Position numbers and translations under genes: made by a program. The notes beneath the pieces were generated by a model. The model was not told the DNA's origin. It did not search any database and worked only from the letters and a program-made list of their open reading frames with translations. From NCBI RefSeq assembly GCF_004795105.1, contig NZ_SSBL01000018.1, positions 1 through 64,000 of the forward strand: a DNA stretch of 64,000 nucleotides, read 5' to 3'. The DNA is from Streptomyces sp. A0642. GTDB taxonomy: Bacteria > Actinomycetota > Actinomycetes > Streptomycetales > Streptomycetaceae. Below, piece by piece: positions 25,186 to 33,817 of this stretch (position 1 is its first letter; each line of letters starts with the position of its first letter).

Positions 25186-26523
25186 ATGAGCCTGCGGGCA
25201 CGCATCACCGCCCCCGAGGAGCACGGCGGGGGGCGCGAGGACGGCCATATGGTCGCCTCCTACCGAGCCAAGCTGCTTGAGGAGATCGACCTCGCGGAGA
25301 TGTCCTCGCTGGCCGCTGCCGACCGGCGGGCCCGCCTGGAGCGCGTCCTCGGACACATCATCAGCCGCGAAGGGCCGGTCCTCTCGACCGTCGAACGCTC
25401 GCAGCTGATCCGCCGCGTCGTCGACGAGGCCCTCGGTCTCGGCATCCTGGAGCCCCTGCTCGAGGACGCGTCCATCACCGAAATCATGGTGAACGGACCG
25501 GACCAGATCTTCGTCGAGCGCAGCGGCAAGGTCGAACAGCTCCCGATGCGCTTCGGCTCGCACGAGCAGCTGATGCAGACCATCGAGCGCATCGTGTCGA
25601 CCGTCAACCGCCGCGTGGACGAGTCCAACCCGATGGTGGACGCGCGACTGCCCAGCGGTGAGCGTGTCAACGTCATCATTCCGCCGCTCGCGCTGACCGG
25701 CGCCACGCTCACCATCCGACGCTTCCCGAGGGCCTTCACCCTCCAGGAGATGATCAACTTCGGTTCGCTCGACGAACAGATGCTGATCCTGCTCTCGGGC
25801 CTCGTCCAGGCGAAGCTCAACATCATCGTCTCCGGAGCCACCGGCACCGGCAAGACGACGCTGCTCAACGCGCTCTCCGGGCTGATCCCCAACAACGAGC
25901 GCATCATCACCATCGAGGACTCCGCCGAACTCCAGCTCCAGCAGAGCCACGTCATCCGCCTGGAGTCCCGCCCGGCGAACGTCGAGGGCAAGGGCCAGAT
26001 CAGCATTCGCGACCTGGTCCGCAACTCCCTGCGTATGCGCCCCGACCGCATCGTCGTCGGTGAGGTCCGTGGCGGCGAATCGCTCGACATGCTCCAGGCG
26101 ATGTCCACCGGTCACGACGGCTCCCTCGCGACCGTCCACGCCAACAACGCCGAGGACGCGCTGATGCGTCTGCAGACCCTCGCCTCGATGTCGGAGATCA
26201 AGATCCCCTTCGAGGCCCTGCACGACCAGATCAACAGCGCCGTCGACGTGATCGTCCAGCTCACCCGGTTCGCGGACGGCGGTCGAAAGGTCACCGAGAT
26301 CGCGATCCTCGACTCGCACGGCCGCGACAACTACCGCATCGTCAGCGTCGCCCGCTTCCTCCCCCAGCCGATGGCCGCCGACGGGCGGATCCACGGCCAG
26401 TTCCAGTACCTCCCGCTCCCGCGCAAGGTCGCCGAACGCCTCTACATGGCCAGCCAGCCCATTCCCCAGGCCTTCGGCGTCGCCTCGTCCGACGAACAGC
26501 TCGCCACCCGAGAGGCCAAGTAG
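25186..26523 (+). CDS. tadA: TadA/CpaF secretion ATPase
   Basis: 445 residues, the hexameric motor that powers Flp pilus assembly. Walker A SGATGTGKTTLLNAL, Asp box IEDSAELQL, Walker B-like RPDRIVVGEVRGGE and His box GHDGSLATVHAN are all present; the N-terminal part (VDEALGLGILEPLLEDASITEIMVNGP as two segments) is typical of CpaF. ATG at 25186 has CAAGGAG upstream; a longer open frame overlapping the previous gene is not coding-like. TadB and TadC follow directly. Confidence 0.93.
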   Translation: MSLRARITAPEEHGGGREDGHMVASYRAKLLEEIDLAEMSSLAAADRRARLERVLGHIISREGPVLSTVERSQLIRRVVDEALGLGILEPLLEDASITEIMVNGPDQIFVERSGKVEQLPMRFGSHEQLMQTIERIVSTVNRRVDESNPMVDARLPSGERVNVIIPPLALTGATLTIRRFPRAFTLQEMINFGSLDEQMLILLSGLVQAKLNIIVSGATGTGKTTLLNALSGLIPNNERIITIEDSAELQLQQSHVIRLESRPANVEGKGQISIRDLVRNSLRMRPDRIVVGEVRGGESLDMLQAMSTGHDGSLATVHANNAEDALMRLQTLASMSEIKIPFEALHDQINSAVDVIVQLTRFADGGRKVTEIAILDSHGRDNYRIVSVARFLPQPMAADGRIHGQFQYLPLPRKVAERLYMASQPIPQAFGVASSDEQLATREAK

Positions 26524-26533
26524 GTACCGCGTC

Positions 26534-27472
26534 ATGGACAATCTCCCCCTCCTCACGATCGGCGCCACGCTCGTCTGCGGCGTGCTCGGCGTCATGGGCC
26601 TGCACGCGTACGCCGGCGGCAAGGCCGACCGCGACGCGCTGGTCGACCGCCTCTCGCACACCGGCCAGATACAGACCGTCGGACGCCACCGCCGCTTCCA
26701 GGGCATCGACCGCAGGCTCCGCAAGACCAAGCTCGGCCGCAGGATCGAGCTGAAGCTCGCCGCGACGGGCCTGGAGATCACCCCGGGCGAGTTCTTCGTC
26801 TACTCGATCATCGCGCTGGCCGGTCTCTGGATGATCGCCTCGTCGATCCTCGCCTCCTTCTTCGGCCCGGTCGCCGCGCTGGTCGGACTCTGGGGCACCA
26901 ACGCCTTCCTGAACTGGCAGCGCACCAAGCGCACCGAGCGCTTCATCAACCAGCTCCCCGAGCTCTCCCGCATCCTCGCCAACGCCACCCAGGCCGGACT
27001 CGCCCTGCGCACCGCGCTCTCCATGGCGGCCGACGAGCTGGAGGACCCCGCGGGCGAGGAGCTGTCGCGGGTCGCACGCCGGCTCAGCGTCGGTGAATCG
27101 CTCGACGACGCGCTCAGCGAACTGACCGACCGGCTGCCGTCCCGCGAACTCGTCGTCCTGGTGACGACCCTCGTCCTGTCCAACCGGGCCGGCGGTACGG
27201 TCGTCAGCTCCCTGCGCAACCTCACGGAGACGCTCGAAGAGCGCAAGGAAACCCGTCGTGAGGTCAAGACCCAGCTCTCGCAGGTCACCGTCACGGCCTA
27301 CGCCGTCCCCGGCTTCGGCATCGGCGCGATGCTCCTGATGAACGCCGTGATGCCGGGCGCGCTCGACCGCATGACCGGCGCGTTCATCGGCCAGGTCGCG
27401 GTCATCGTCTCGCTCGTCCTGTACGCGATCGGATTCGTCGTGATCCGCCGCCTGTCCCGTATCGACGTCTGA
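26534..27472 (+). CDS. tadB: TadB, type II secretion F-family membrane platform
   Basis: 312 residues with an N-terminal helix, a basic cytosolic loop, and three further helices. The T2SSF domain is seen as RFINQLPELSRILANATQAG...LSVGESLDDALSELTDRL and VLVTTLVLSNRAGGTVVSSL. TadB and TadC form the inner-membrane platform on which TadA acts. Only 10 bp follow tadA. Confidence 0.92.
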   Translation: MDNLPLLTIGATLVCGVLGVMGLHAYAGGKADRDALVDRLSHTGQIQTVGRHRRFQGIDRRLRKTKLGRRIELKLAATGLEITPGEFFVYSIIALAGLWMIASSILASFFGPVAALVGLWGTNAFLNWQRTKRTERFINQLPELSRILANATQAGLALRTALSMAADELEDPAGEELSRVARRLSVGESLDDALSELTDRLPSRELVVLVTTLVLSNRAGGTVVSSLRNLTETLEERKETRREVKTQLSQVTVTAYAVPGFGIGAMLLMNAVMPGALDRMTGAFIGQVAVIVSLVLYAIGFVVIRRLSRIDV

Positions 27473-27488
27473 GGGAAGGAGCGGACAC

Positions 27489-28373
27489 ATGGACCTGTTG
27501 CTCGCACTCGTCGTAGGTCTCGCCGTGTACGGAGCGATCGCCGGCATCCGGATGTACCGGGCCGACGCCAAGCTTCCCGGCGACCTCGCCATCGCCCTGG
27601 AGGTCGGCTCCACCCGCACCAGCGCGGTCGGCTCCGGCATCGACCGCATGGGCATGCGGTGGGCCCCCACGGTGCTCAGGATGATGGGCCCCAAGGCCGT
27701 CAACAAGAAGCGCCGCCAGATCGACATGGCCGGCAACCCCGGCGGCCTCACCATCGACCGCTACGCGGCCCGGCGCGCGGTCTACGGGGCGCTCGGCGCC
27801 TTCGGCGCCCTGTCGACCCTCATGCGCGGCCAGATCTTCGTCACCATCCTGCTCCTCGCCTTCGGCGCCTTCTGGGTGGAGGTCGGCATCTGGTCGGCCG
27901 TCCGCGTGCGCAAGGAGCACATCGAGCGCACGCTCCCGGACTTCCTCGACGTCCTCGCGGTCGTCGTCTCCGCCGGCCTCGGCTTCCGCCAGGCGCTGGA
28001 GCGCGTCGCCGAGAAGTACGAAGGCCCCTGGGCGGACGAACTCCGCATCACCCTGCGCCAGATGGACATGGGCGTCAGCCGCCGCCAGGCCTTCGAGGAG
28101 CTGCGCAAGCGCAACGACTCGGAGCAGGTCGCGATGTTCGTGACCACGCTCCAGCAGGGCGAGGAACTGGGCGCGCCGATCGTCGAGACGCTGATCCAGA
28201 TCGCCAACGACATGCGCCGCACGGACGCGCAGAACGCCCGCCGCAAGGCGGCCAAGGCCGTCCCGAAGGCGACCTTCGCGGTCACCTCGTTCCTGCTCCC
28301 GGGAACGCTCGTGCTGCTGACGGTCGGGTTCGTGTACGGGGCCAACGTCGACTTCTCGTTCCTCGGCGGCTGA
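27489..28373 (+). CDS. tadC: TadC, type II secretion F-family membrane platform
   Basis: 294 residues; same domain as TadB (TLPDFLDVLAVVVSAGLGFRQALERVAEKYEGPW, given here in parts; QVAMFVTTLQQGEELGAPI) with membrane helices at both ends. It starts 16 bp after tadB with a GAAGGAG site. A histidine kinase gene follows after ~50 bp in the same direction, placing regulation inside the pilus operon. Confidence 0.9.
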   Translation: MDLLLALVVGLAVYGAIAGIRMYRADAKLPGDLAIALEVGSTRTSAVGSGIDRMGMRWAPTVLRMMGPKAVNKKRRQIDMAGNPGGLTIDRYAARRAVYGALGAFGALSTLMRGQIFVTILLLAFGAFWVEVGIWSAVRVRKEHIERTLPDFLDVLAVVVSAGLGFRQALERVAEKYEGPWADELRITLRQMDMGVSRRQAFEELRKRNDSEQVAMFVTTLQQGEELGAPIVETLIQIANDMRRTDAQNARRKAAKAVPKATFAVTSFLLPGTLVLLTVGFVYGANVDFSFLGG

Positions 28374-28424
28374 CCTGAATGACGGGGATGATGAACACGA
28401 CGAGCAGCGGGAGGTGACAGGCGC

Positions 28425-29741
28425 ATGGCATTCCAACTCAGCGACTCAAAACCGGGACTGACCAGCGAGGTGCGCCAGGCACTCGCGAACCCGGGCGCTC
28501 AGCCGGCCTTCGCGATCCAGCTGAACGCGCTCCAGGCCATGTGCCGTCAGGTCTTCGGCTTCCGGCTGGCGATGACGGCCATAGCGACGCCGTTCGCGAT
28601 CGAGCGCACCGCGCCCGGCCTCGCCACCTGGCTGATCGGCGCGGCGATCCTCGTCACCTTCATGGGGTCCTACGTCCTCTTCCGGGACTGGGAGCGCTTC
28701 GGCCCGATCTTCCTGCGCCACCCCTGGCTGCTCGGCATCGACGCCCTCTTCGGCGCTCTGCTGCTGATCACCGCCACACCGGAATCCACCCTGGCGTACG
28801 TCACGGTCTGTACGCCCCTGCTCGCCGGCCTCGTGTACGGCTGGCGGGGCGCGGCCGTCTTCGCGGCCCTCCAGACGCTGATCATCTTCGGCGTGTACGG
28901 CAGCGAGGAGCAGCTGCGGGCCAGCGAGGCCACCGCGCTGCTGCTCCCCGGCTTCTGCGTGATCGCCGGCGCGGTCGGAGTCACGCTGCGCAACCTGCTG
29001 CTCCGCTTCGGAACGGCGAGTCAGGCTCTCACGGAGACGCGGGCCAGGCTGGCGGTGAACGAGGCCATCGAGGGCGAACGCACCCGGCTCGCACGGGAGA
29101 TGCACGACTCCGTGGCCAAGACGCTCCACGGCCTCGCCATGGCAGCCGACGGTCTGGCCAGCTCCTCCGACCGGATGGACCCGCTGACCGTCAAGCACCA
29201 GGCCGAGCTCGTCGCCCGGTCCGCCCGCCGAGCGGCGGCCGAGTCGCGCGAACTGCTGTCCGACCTGCGACGCGAATCAGGGCTCGACGGCGGAATCGAC
29301 GTGGTGGCGGAGCTGCGAGCCCGTGCGGACGACTTCACCCGGCGCCACGGCCTCACCGCGACCTTCCGGCTGCTCAACGACCTTCCCGTGCCGCCCGTGC
29401 CGCAGGTCGTCGCCCGGCAACTGCTCACCATCGCCTCCGAGGCGATGGAGAACGCCAACCGCCACGCCCACCCCACCTACCTCGTCGTACTCGTCGGAGT
29501 GAAGGGCGACGTCCTCAGGGTCAGCGTGTACGACGACGGGCGCGGCCTGCCCGCCGGCGTCACGCTCGACGACCTCAGACGGGCCGGCCACTTCGGCCTC
29601 GTCGGCATGGTCGAACGCGCCGCGTCCATCGGCGCCCGCATCCGGATCGGCAAGGGCAAGGCGGTCACGGGCACCGAAGTCCGCCTGGAACTGCCCCTGG
29701 CCGCCCTGGCCCAAGCGCCACCCGCTGCACCGCTCGACTGA
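28425..29741 (+). CDS. Sensor histidine kinase within the Tad locus
   Basis: 438 residues. After a ~50-residue soluble N-terminus come about five to six membrane helices, then a helical linker and the HisKA_3 H-box (RTRLAREMHDSVAKTLHGLA), N-box (TIASEAMENANRHAH) and G-boxes (DDGRGLPAG; FGLVGMVERAASIGARI). NarL/DegS-type kinase. It is between tadC and its response regulator, so it most likely controls the pilus genes and, by shared promoter boxes, perhaps the pilin-signal toxins. Confidence 0.9.
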   Translation: MAFQLSDSKPGLTSEVRQALANPGAQPAFAIQLNALQAMCRQVFGFRLAMTAIATPFAIERTAPGLATWLIGAAILVTFMGSYVLFRDWERFGPIFLRHPWLLGIDALFGALLLITATPESTLAYVTVCTPLLAGLVYGWRGAAVFAALQTLIIFGVYGSEEQLRASEATALLLPGFCVIAGAVGVTLRNLLLRFGTASQALTETRARLAVNEAIEGERTRLAREMHDSVAKTLHGLAMAADGLASSSDRMDPLTVKHQAELVARSARRAAAESRELLSDLRRESGLDGGIDVVAELRARADDFTRRHGLTATFRLLNDLPVPPVPQVVARQLLTIASEAMENANRHAHPTYLVVLVGVKGDVLRVSVYDDGRGLPAGVTLDDLRRAGHFGLVGMVERAASIGARIRIGKGKAVTGTEVRLELPLAALAQAPPAAPLD

Positions 29742-29789
29742 CCAAGGTCCCCCCACCCGTCCCCACCAACCATGAGAGGAGGTCGCAGA

Positions 29790-30887
29790 ATGCCGGACGA
29801 CGTCTCACGTGCCTCGGGCCAGAACTGGGCGGCAGAGCACCACGCCTCCCAGCACACGTCCTCGCATGCCACACCCGTCACTTCGGAATCCAGCTCCCCG
29901 GGGTTCCCCGCCCCCCAGCAGACCGCGGCATCCGGACCCATGCCCGCCTTCCCCGCCGCTCCCGATCTGCCCGCCCGCGGCCCGCTGCGGGTCGTCGTCG
30001 CCGACGACAACCCCGTGGTCCGGGCCGGGCTGGGCGTCCTGTTGTCCGGCCGTGACGACATCGAGGTCGTCGCCGAGGCCGCGGACGGCCGTCAGGCCTA
30101 CGACATGGCCGTTCAGCACCGCCCGGATGTCGTGCTGCTCGACGTCCGGATGCCGGGAGTGGACGGCATCTCCGCGCTGCCGCACCTGGTGCGGGTCGCA
30201 CCCGTCATGATGCTGACCTACAGCCGCGAGAGCGAGATCGTCCACGAGGCGCTCCGGCTGGGCGCGGGCGGCTACCTGGTGCACGGCGAGTTCACGGCCG
30301 ATCAGTTGGTGCAAGCCGTACGGGACACGCAGAGCGGCCGGGCCCACTTCACCGCCACGGCGGCGAACGCTCTCCTGGCCCATATGCGTCAGGGCCCGGG
30401 ACAGCGGGGGCCGGTCCTGCCGGAAGGGCTGGGAACGGCGCTGACTTCGGGCGTCCCCTACCAGCAGCCCGGATATGACGGTCATCCTGTCGGACTGCCG
30501 CAGCAACACGATGCGTATGCACATTCCCCCATGCCGCTGCCTGCTCCCCAACAGGCCTCATATGGGGCGCGACCGGCCGTTTCCGCTCAGGGTCTTTCGC
30601 ATCTGCAACCAAATATGGGACAGTCTTCGGTGACCGGGGGGCCGGGCGTGCCCCCGGACCGGCAGCAGTACGGACTGAGTTCACGGGAGGTGGAGGTCAT
30701 GGACCTGATCGCGTCCGGCATGAGCAATCAGCAGATCGCCGCCACGTGCTTCATCAGCGAGAAGACGGTCAAGAACCACATCAACCGCATCTTCACCAAA
30801 CTGCACAGCGGCAGCCGCAGCGAGGCGATCGCCCGCTGGCTCGGTACGGCGTCGGCCGCCGGGCCCGCTGCACGGGGGGACAGGTAG
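29790..30887 (+). CDS. LuxR-type response regulator of the Tad locus with long linker
   Basis: 365 residues, larger than usual. A ~65-residue Ser/Pro-rich N-terminal tail precedes the receiver domain (VVVADDNPVVRAGL; phospho-Asp in VLLDVRMPGVDG; K position replaced by H in YLVHGEF). A ~100-residue Gln/Pro/Gly-rich linker leads to a C-terminal HTH (LSSREVEVMDLIASGMSNQQ...EKTVKNHINRIFTKL). The missing receiver Lys (His instead) is odd and may change phospho-switching. ATG at 29790 has AGAGGAGGT at ideal spacing. Candidate binder of the GGGTCC-N2-GGGCCCA boxes. Confidence 0.88.
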   Translation: MPDDVSRASGQNWAAEHHASQHTSSHATPVTSESSSPGFPAPQQTAASGPMPAFPAAPDLPARGPLRVVVADDNPVVRAGLGVLLSGRDDIEVVAEAADGRQAYDMAVQHRPDVVLLDVRMPGVDGISALPHLVRVAPVMMLTYSRESEIVHEALRLGAGGYLVHGEFTADQLVQAVRDTQSGRAHFTATAANALLAHMRQGPGQRGPVLPEGLGTALTSGVPYQQPGYDGHPVGLPQQHDAYAHSPMPLPAPQQASYGARPAVSAQGLSHLQPNMGQSSVTGGPGVPPDRQQYGLSSREVEVMDLIASGMSNQQIAATCFISEKTVKNHINRIFTKLHSGSRSEAIARWLGTASAAGPAARGDR

Positions 30888-30927
30888 TCATGGCCGGTCG
30901 GGGGATCGAACGAGGCGCGGAGAGTGC

Positions 30928-31000
30928 GGGCCCGGGGGCCCAGTCCCGGGCGCCCAGGGCCCAACTGCTGGATTGGGCCCGGGAATGGGCCCTGGGACCC
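30928..31000 (-). promoter_or_regulatory. GGGCCC box array upstream of the flp pilin gene
   Basis: Five GGGCCC hexamers (30928, 30936, 30957, 30975, 30987 as first bases) in about 70 bp, the last followed by TG and GGACCC (30995-31000). Read on the minus strand the end of the array is GGGTCC-CA-GGGCCC-N6-GGGCCCA, the same architecture as at 20921-20947. It sits 140 bp before flp, directly after the response regulator gene. Candidate binding cluster for that regulator. Confidence 0.6.
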
Positions 31001-31139
31001 TCCGGTGGGCAGGGTGTTCCGCCGTATGTTTCTCATGTCGCAAACGGCACCGGCCAGGAGGAAGCCGGTAACGGGAGTGACGACAAAGGAACTTGCGAGT
31101 CGGCCGGCAGTCGGTCGGCCGAATCTGGAGGGGAACACC

Positions 31140-31373
31140 ATGTCGAACATCACCCTGAAGACCGCCGTCCGCGTCAACGGCTGGGCCAACACCGCCGTCT
31201 CCAAGATCCAGAAGCGCTACGAGACCGCGGACCGCGGACAGACGGCCTTCGAGTACCTCGGCATCATCCTGGTGGTCGTCGCGATCATCGGTGGCATGGT
31301 GGCCTCGGGTATCGGTGCCGCGATCACGACTCGTATCACCGGTCTGGTGAACTCCATCACCGCCGGCTCGTGA
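31140..31373 (+). CDS. flp: Flp-type major pilin
   Basis: 77 residues. Class III prepilin: a 33-residue basic leader, then the cleavage motif DRG|QTAFEYLG (G33, Glu38, Tyr39), a hydrophobic helix (IILVVVAIIGGMVASGIGAAI) and a short tail. It should be cleaved by the prepilin peptidase and polymerised by TadA/B/C. GGAGGGG precedes the ATG at good spacing. Its TGA overlaps the GTG of the TadG-like gene by 4 bp. The signal and helix are almost the same as in the pilin-signal toxins of this window. Confidence 0.92.
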   Translation: MSNITLKTAVRVNGWANTAVSKIQKRYETADRGQTAFEYLGIILVVVAIIGGMVASGIGAAITTRITGLVNSITAGS

Positions 31374-32059
31374 TCAACGGTTCCCACCGCGATCGAGGGC
31401 AAGCCTTCCCCATCTACATTGTGATGGTGGCGGGCTTGCTCTTTCTCGCGTTCGCCTTCTTCGCTGTTGGTCAGGCATCCGCCACGCGTAACGGTGCTCA
31501 GGGCGCTGCGGATGCTGCCGCGCTCGCCGCCGCTCAAGAAGCCCGGGACAACCTGGGAGTACCTTTCCTTGCCGCTCTGCGGGAGCCCAACGGTCTCAGC
31601 AAGTTTCTGGAGAACTACCGCTACTTTGAGAAGGGTTGCTGGAAGGCGCGCCAGCTGGCATCCGCCAACGATTCGCACCTCCATAGCGACGATCCTTTCC
31701 GTCGGCCTCTATGCGGCTGGGACGAGGGCTTCCTGCGGGACAGGGTTACCGTCAGCGTCGAAACCGATTACACGGTGGGTTCTTCGGTGATCCCCAGTAC
31801 GAAGACCACACACGGCAAGGCCACGGCCACCGCCGTCATTCAGTTCCGGTGCTCACCGAACCTCAAGGACGTGCCGAGTGATGACCCGGGATCCGATGAG
31901 GGGGACGACGGAGAAGACCAGGGCGGCAAGCCGGACCTCCCCATACCCACTCTCTCCTGTGACGGGCTGAGCGACGGACTCAAGGTCGACCCTGCCCATC
32001 CGGAACTGTGGAAGTCCGTGGCCAAGGCCATTTTCGCCGTGCACTTGATCGACGACTGA
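31370..32059 (+). CDS. TadG/TadE-like pilus-assembly protein
   Basis: 229 residues, translationally coupled to flp (4-bp GTGA overlap). Leader DRGQAFPIYIVMVAGLLFLA contains the GQ motif but Ile instead of Glu at +5, so peptidase processing is doubtful. The helix is followed by NGAQGAADAAALAAAQEA, characteristic of TadG-like (DUF2134/Flp_N-type) proteins, and an ectodomain with four cysteines and an acidic Asp/Glu linker. Codon use is less GC-biased at places than that of neighbours. Confidence 0.8.
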   Translation: MINGSHRDRGQAFPIYIVMVAGLLFLAFAFFAVGQASATRNGAQGAADAAALAAAQEARDNLGVPFLAALREPNGLSKFLENYRYFEKGCWKARQLASANDSHLHSDDPFRRPLCGWDEGFLRDRVTVSVETDYTVGSSVIPSTKTTHGKATATAVIQFRCSPNLKDVPSDDPGSDEGDDGEDQGGKPDLPIPTLSCDGLSDGLKVDPAHPELWKSVAKAIFAVHLIDD

Positions 32060-32090
32060 CAGAGAACGACGAGTAAAGGAATCTGAACCC

Positions 32091-32690
32091 ATGAGCATTC
32101 GGCGTACCACGAAGTCCCGAAGGGCAGTGGCCGCTGCCTCAGTGGCGGCCGCCTTGGCCCTCGTCGTCACCGGTTGCGGTGGTGACGACGGAGGAAAGAC
32201 GGAGAACCCCGGTTCGTCGTCTTCCAAGTCTTCAGGTGGGGACAAGGGGCCAAATGGCGATACGGCCGCTGGGGACCCGGTGGACACGAATGCCAAACTT
32301 GCCCAAGTCAACGGGCGTGACGGCCTGACTCTTGTCGTCAATGAGGTCAAGCGCGACAGCGGTGGTTTCGTGACTGTGAGCGGCGTGATCAAGAATGGCG
32401 GAGACGGGATTCGAAGTGCTGGTCAGTGGTCTGGCACCGAGAGCACGATCCTCGCCAAGAACCCGAATTCAGTAGCGGGCGCGACTCTTGTCGACAAGGT
32501 CGGTAAGAAGCGCTACTACATTCTTCGGGACACTGATGGGCGGTGCCTCTGCACCACGGGGCTGTCAGCGATCCAGCCTGGCAAATCCATCTCCGTCTTC
32601 ATGCAGTTCCCGGCTCCTCCGGAGACGACCACCGAAGTTGACTTCACGCTCCCGACATTCGCCACTGCCTCGCTGAAGATCTCTGGGTGA
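32091..32690 (+). CDS. Lipoprotein of the Tad locus
   Basis: 199 residues with a signal peptide ending in lipobox VVTGC and a Gly/Ser/Asp-rich spacer, then a ~130-residue beta-rich domain (LTLVVNEVKRDSGGFVTVSG...SVFMQFPAPPETTTEVDFTL) resembling extracellular immunoglobulin-like DUF4352-type domains. A CLC motif lies late in the domain. It follows the TadG-like gene by 31 bp and its stop overlaps the start of the OmpA-domain gene, so it is part of the operon; probably an envelope-anchored accessory. Confidence 0.8.
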   Translation: MSIRRTTKSRRAVAAASVAAALALVVTGCGGDDGGKTENPGSSSSKSSGGDKGPNGDTAAGDPVDTNAKLAQVNGRDGLTLVVNEVKRDSGGFVTVSGVIKNGGDGIRSAGQWSGTESTILAKNPNSVAGATLVDKVGKKRYYILRDTDGRCLCTTGLSAIQPGKSISVFMQFPAPPETTTEVDFTLPTFATASLKISG

Positions 32691-33349
32691 TGGCTGACAT
32701 GAGCAATGTTCGAACACTCCGCAGGCCAGGGCACCTCGCCGGTCGCTCCCTTGCCGTAGCAATACTGCTGGCCGGTACCTCGGTCTTCGGCGCGACAACC
32801 GCCCTCGCGGACGACGGCCCGAGCGTCCCCCCGGGCACAGAAGCCTCGTCCGAGCCCCCCGTCAAGCTCGACAGCACCGACCCCGACCTCAAGATGCCCG
32901 AGGGCGGCACCCTCGCCCCCGGCAAGGTGCTCGACATCATCCAGGTCGTCGAGGACGAGGGCGGCGAGGAGCGGCGCGAGGACACGAACGCGGACATCAA
33001 GTTCGCGCTCCAGGCCGAGGTGCTCTTCGGCAAGGACAGCGCCAAGCTGAGCGCCGCCGCGAACTCCCGTATCGCCGCCATCGGTGCCGAGATCAAGAAG
33101 CAGAACGCCACCAAGGTGCGCGTCTTCGGCTTCACCGACAATCTCGGCTCCTCCGCACACGGCGACGTGCTCTCCAAGCAGCGCGCCGACGCCGTGCAGA
33201 GGGTGCTGGTGACGTCCACGGGCGCGAACGTGACGTTCGAGATCCGCGGCTACGGCGAGCAGTACCCGATCGCCGACAACAGCACGGAAGAGGGCCGCAA
33301 GAAGAACCGTCGCGTGGAGGTCTCCTTCCCGCGCGGCGACTCCTCCTGA
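32687..33349 (+). CDS. OmpA C-terminal-like domain protein
   Basis: About 220 residues. Signal peptide (RSLAVAILLAGTSVFGATTA), Pro/Ser linker, then an OmpA-like peptidoglycan-binding domain: EVLFGKDSAKLSAAANSRIA, VRVFGFTDNLGSSAHGDVLS, RADAVQRVL and NRRVEV. It should bind peptidoglycan non-covalently and could anchor the pilus in the wall. GTG 32687 and ATG 32690 are both possible; either overlaps the lipoprotein stop. Last gene of the Tad row. Confidence 0.88.
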   Translation: MMADMSNVRTLRRPGHLAGRSLAVAILLAGTSVFGATTALADDGPSVPPGTEASSEPPVKLDSTDPDLKMPEGGTLAPGKVLDIIQVVEDEGGEERREDTNADIKFALQAEVLFGKDSAKLSAAANSRIAAIGAEIKKQNATKVRVFGFTDNLGSSAHGDVLSKQRADAVQRVLVTSTGANVTFEIRGYGEQYPIADNSTEEGRKKNRRVEVSFPRGDSS

Positions 33350-33372
33350 GGCACCCGCCCCACCAGAGGACG

Positions 33373-33383
33373 TGTAGGGTCTC
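33373..33383 (+). repeat. Candidate left terminus (TGTAGGGTCTC) of a transposon-like unit
   Basis: TGTAGGGTCTC, perfectly inverted at 37191-37201 (GAGACCCTACA), 3.8 kb away. Ends of the TGT...ACA type are typical of Tn7-like elements. Outer flanks are GGACG here and GGACA at the other end, close to a 5-bp target duplication. A TnsA-like relic lies just inside. Confidence 0.4.
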
Positions 33384-33427
33384 AGATTTCTTGGCCGAAG
33401 CTCAGAGGAGATGGCCAAGTGATGGCG

Positions 33428-33471
33428 ATATGCCGCAGGTCTGAGACTGCCAGTTCAGGTGGCTCACTCGT
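33428..33471 (+). repeat. 44-nt element, copy A, followed by hairpin
   Basis: 34 of 44 positions agree with copy B (37222-37265) and nine of the ten differences are transitions. Both copies share CTGAGACTG and GTTCAGG and are each followed at once by a long perfect hairpin and then a TGATC...CACC string. Nature unknown: transposon end, or structured RNA leader. Confidence 0.7.
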
Positions 33472-33505
33472 TTGAGTGTCCCGGACTTCGGTCCGGGACA
33501 CTCAA
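33472..33505. terminator. Very stable hairpin with TTCG loop
   Basis: A perfect 15-bp stem (33472-33486 with 33491-33505) closed by C-TTCG-G, the extra-stable tetraloop. Placed ~120 bp after the OmpA-domain gene it can terminate the Tad operon; it also directly precedes the TnsA-like relic and follows repeat copy A. Confidence 0.8.
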
Positions 33506-33534
33506 GCAATGATCTTGGCACCGCTGCTGCGACC

Positions 33535-33740
33535 GTGAGTGTTCGCCGTGAAGACGGCACGGCTGTGGAGGATCGGGCGTGGGAGATCACAACCGTTGAG
33601 CAGCTCGGGGCGGCAGTTCCGTGGAGGACGTTCCGCTGGTACAAGGGGCAGCGCCACTACTCGGGGACCTACTGGTCTGCGACGGCAGACGACCACATGA
33701 TCTACGAGTCGCGTCTGGAGCTTGGGTGTCTCCTCCTACT
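33535..33740 (+). pseudogene. Truncated TnsA-like transposase endonuclease relic
   Basis: Coding for VSVRREDGTAV...WRTFRWYKGQRHYSG and DDHMIYESRLEL, the N-terminal part of the TnsA-like heteromeric transposase endonuclease subunits common in Streptomyces (FKGQ..YSG..WSAT...YES.LE). The first catalytic acid (Glu in YESRLEL) is there, but the resemblance stops right after it and the frame runs into the antisense of the LysR gene, so the rest of the PD-(D/E)xK site is missing. No TnsB or TnsC partner remains. Non-functional relic of a Tn7-like element. Confidence 0.65.
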
Positions 33741-33817
33741 GGCTCCCAGTAGGTCGACGGAGAGGGCCGGTTCGGCCGAAAACCTCATCACCCGGGGCCG
33801 ACACCCTGGGTGGCCGG

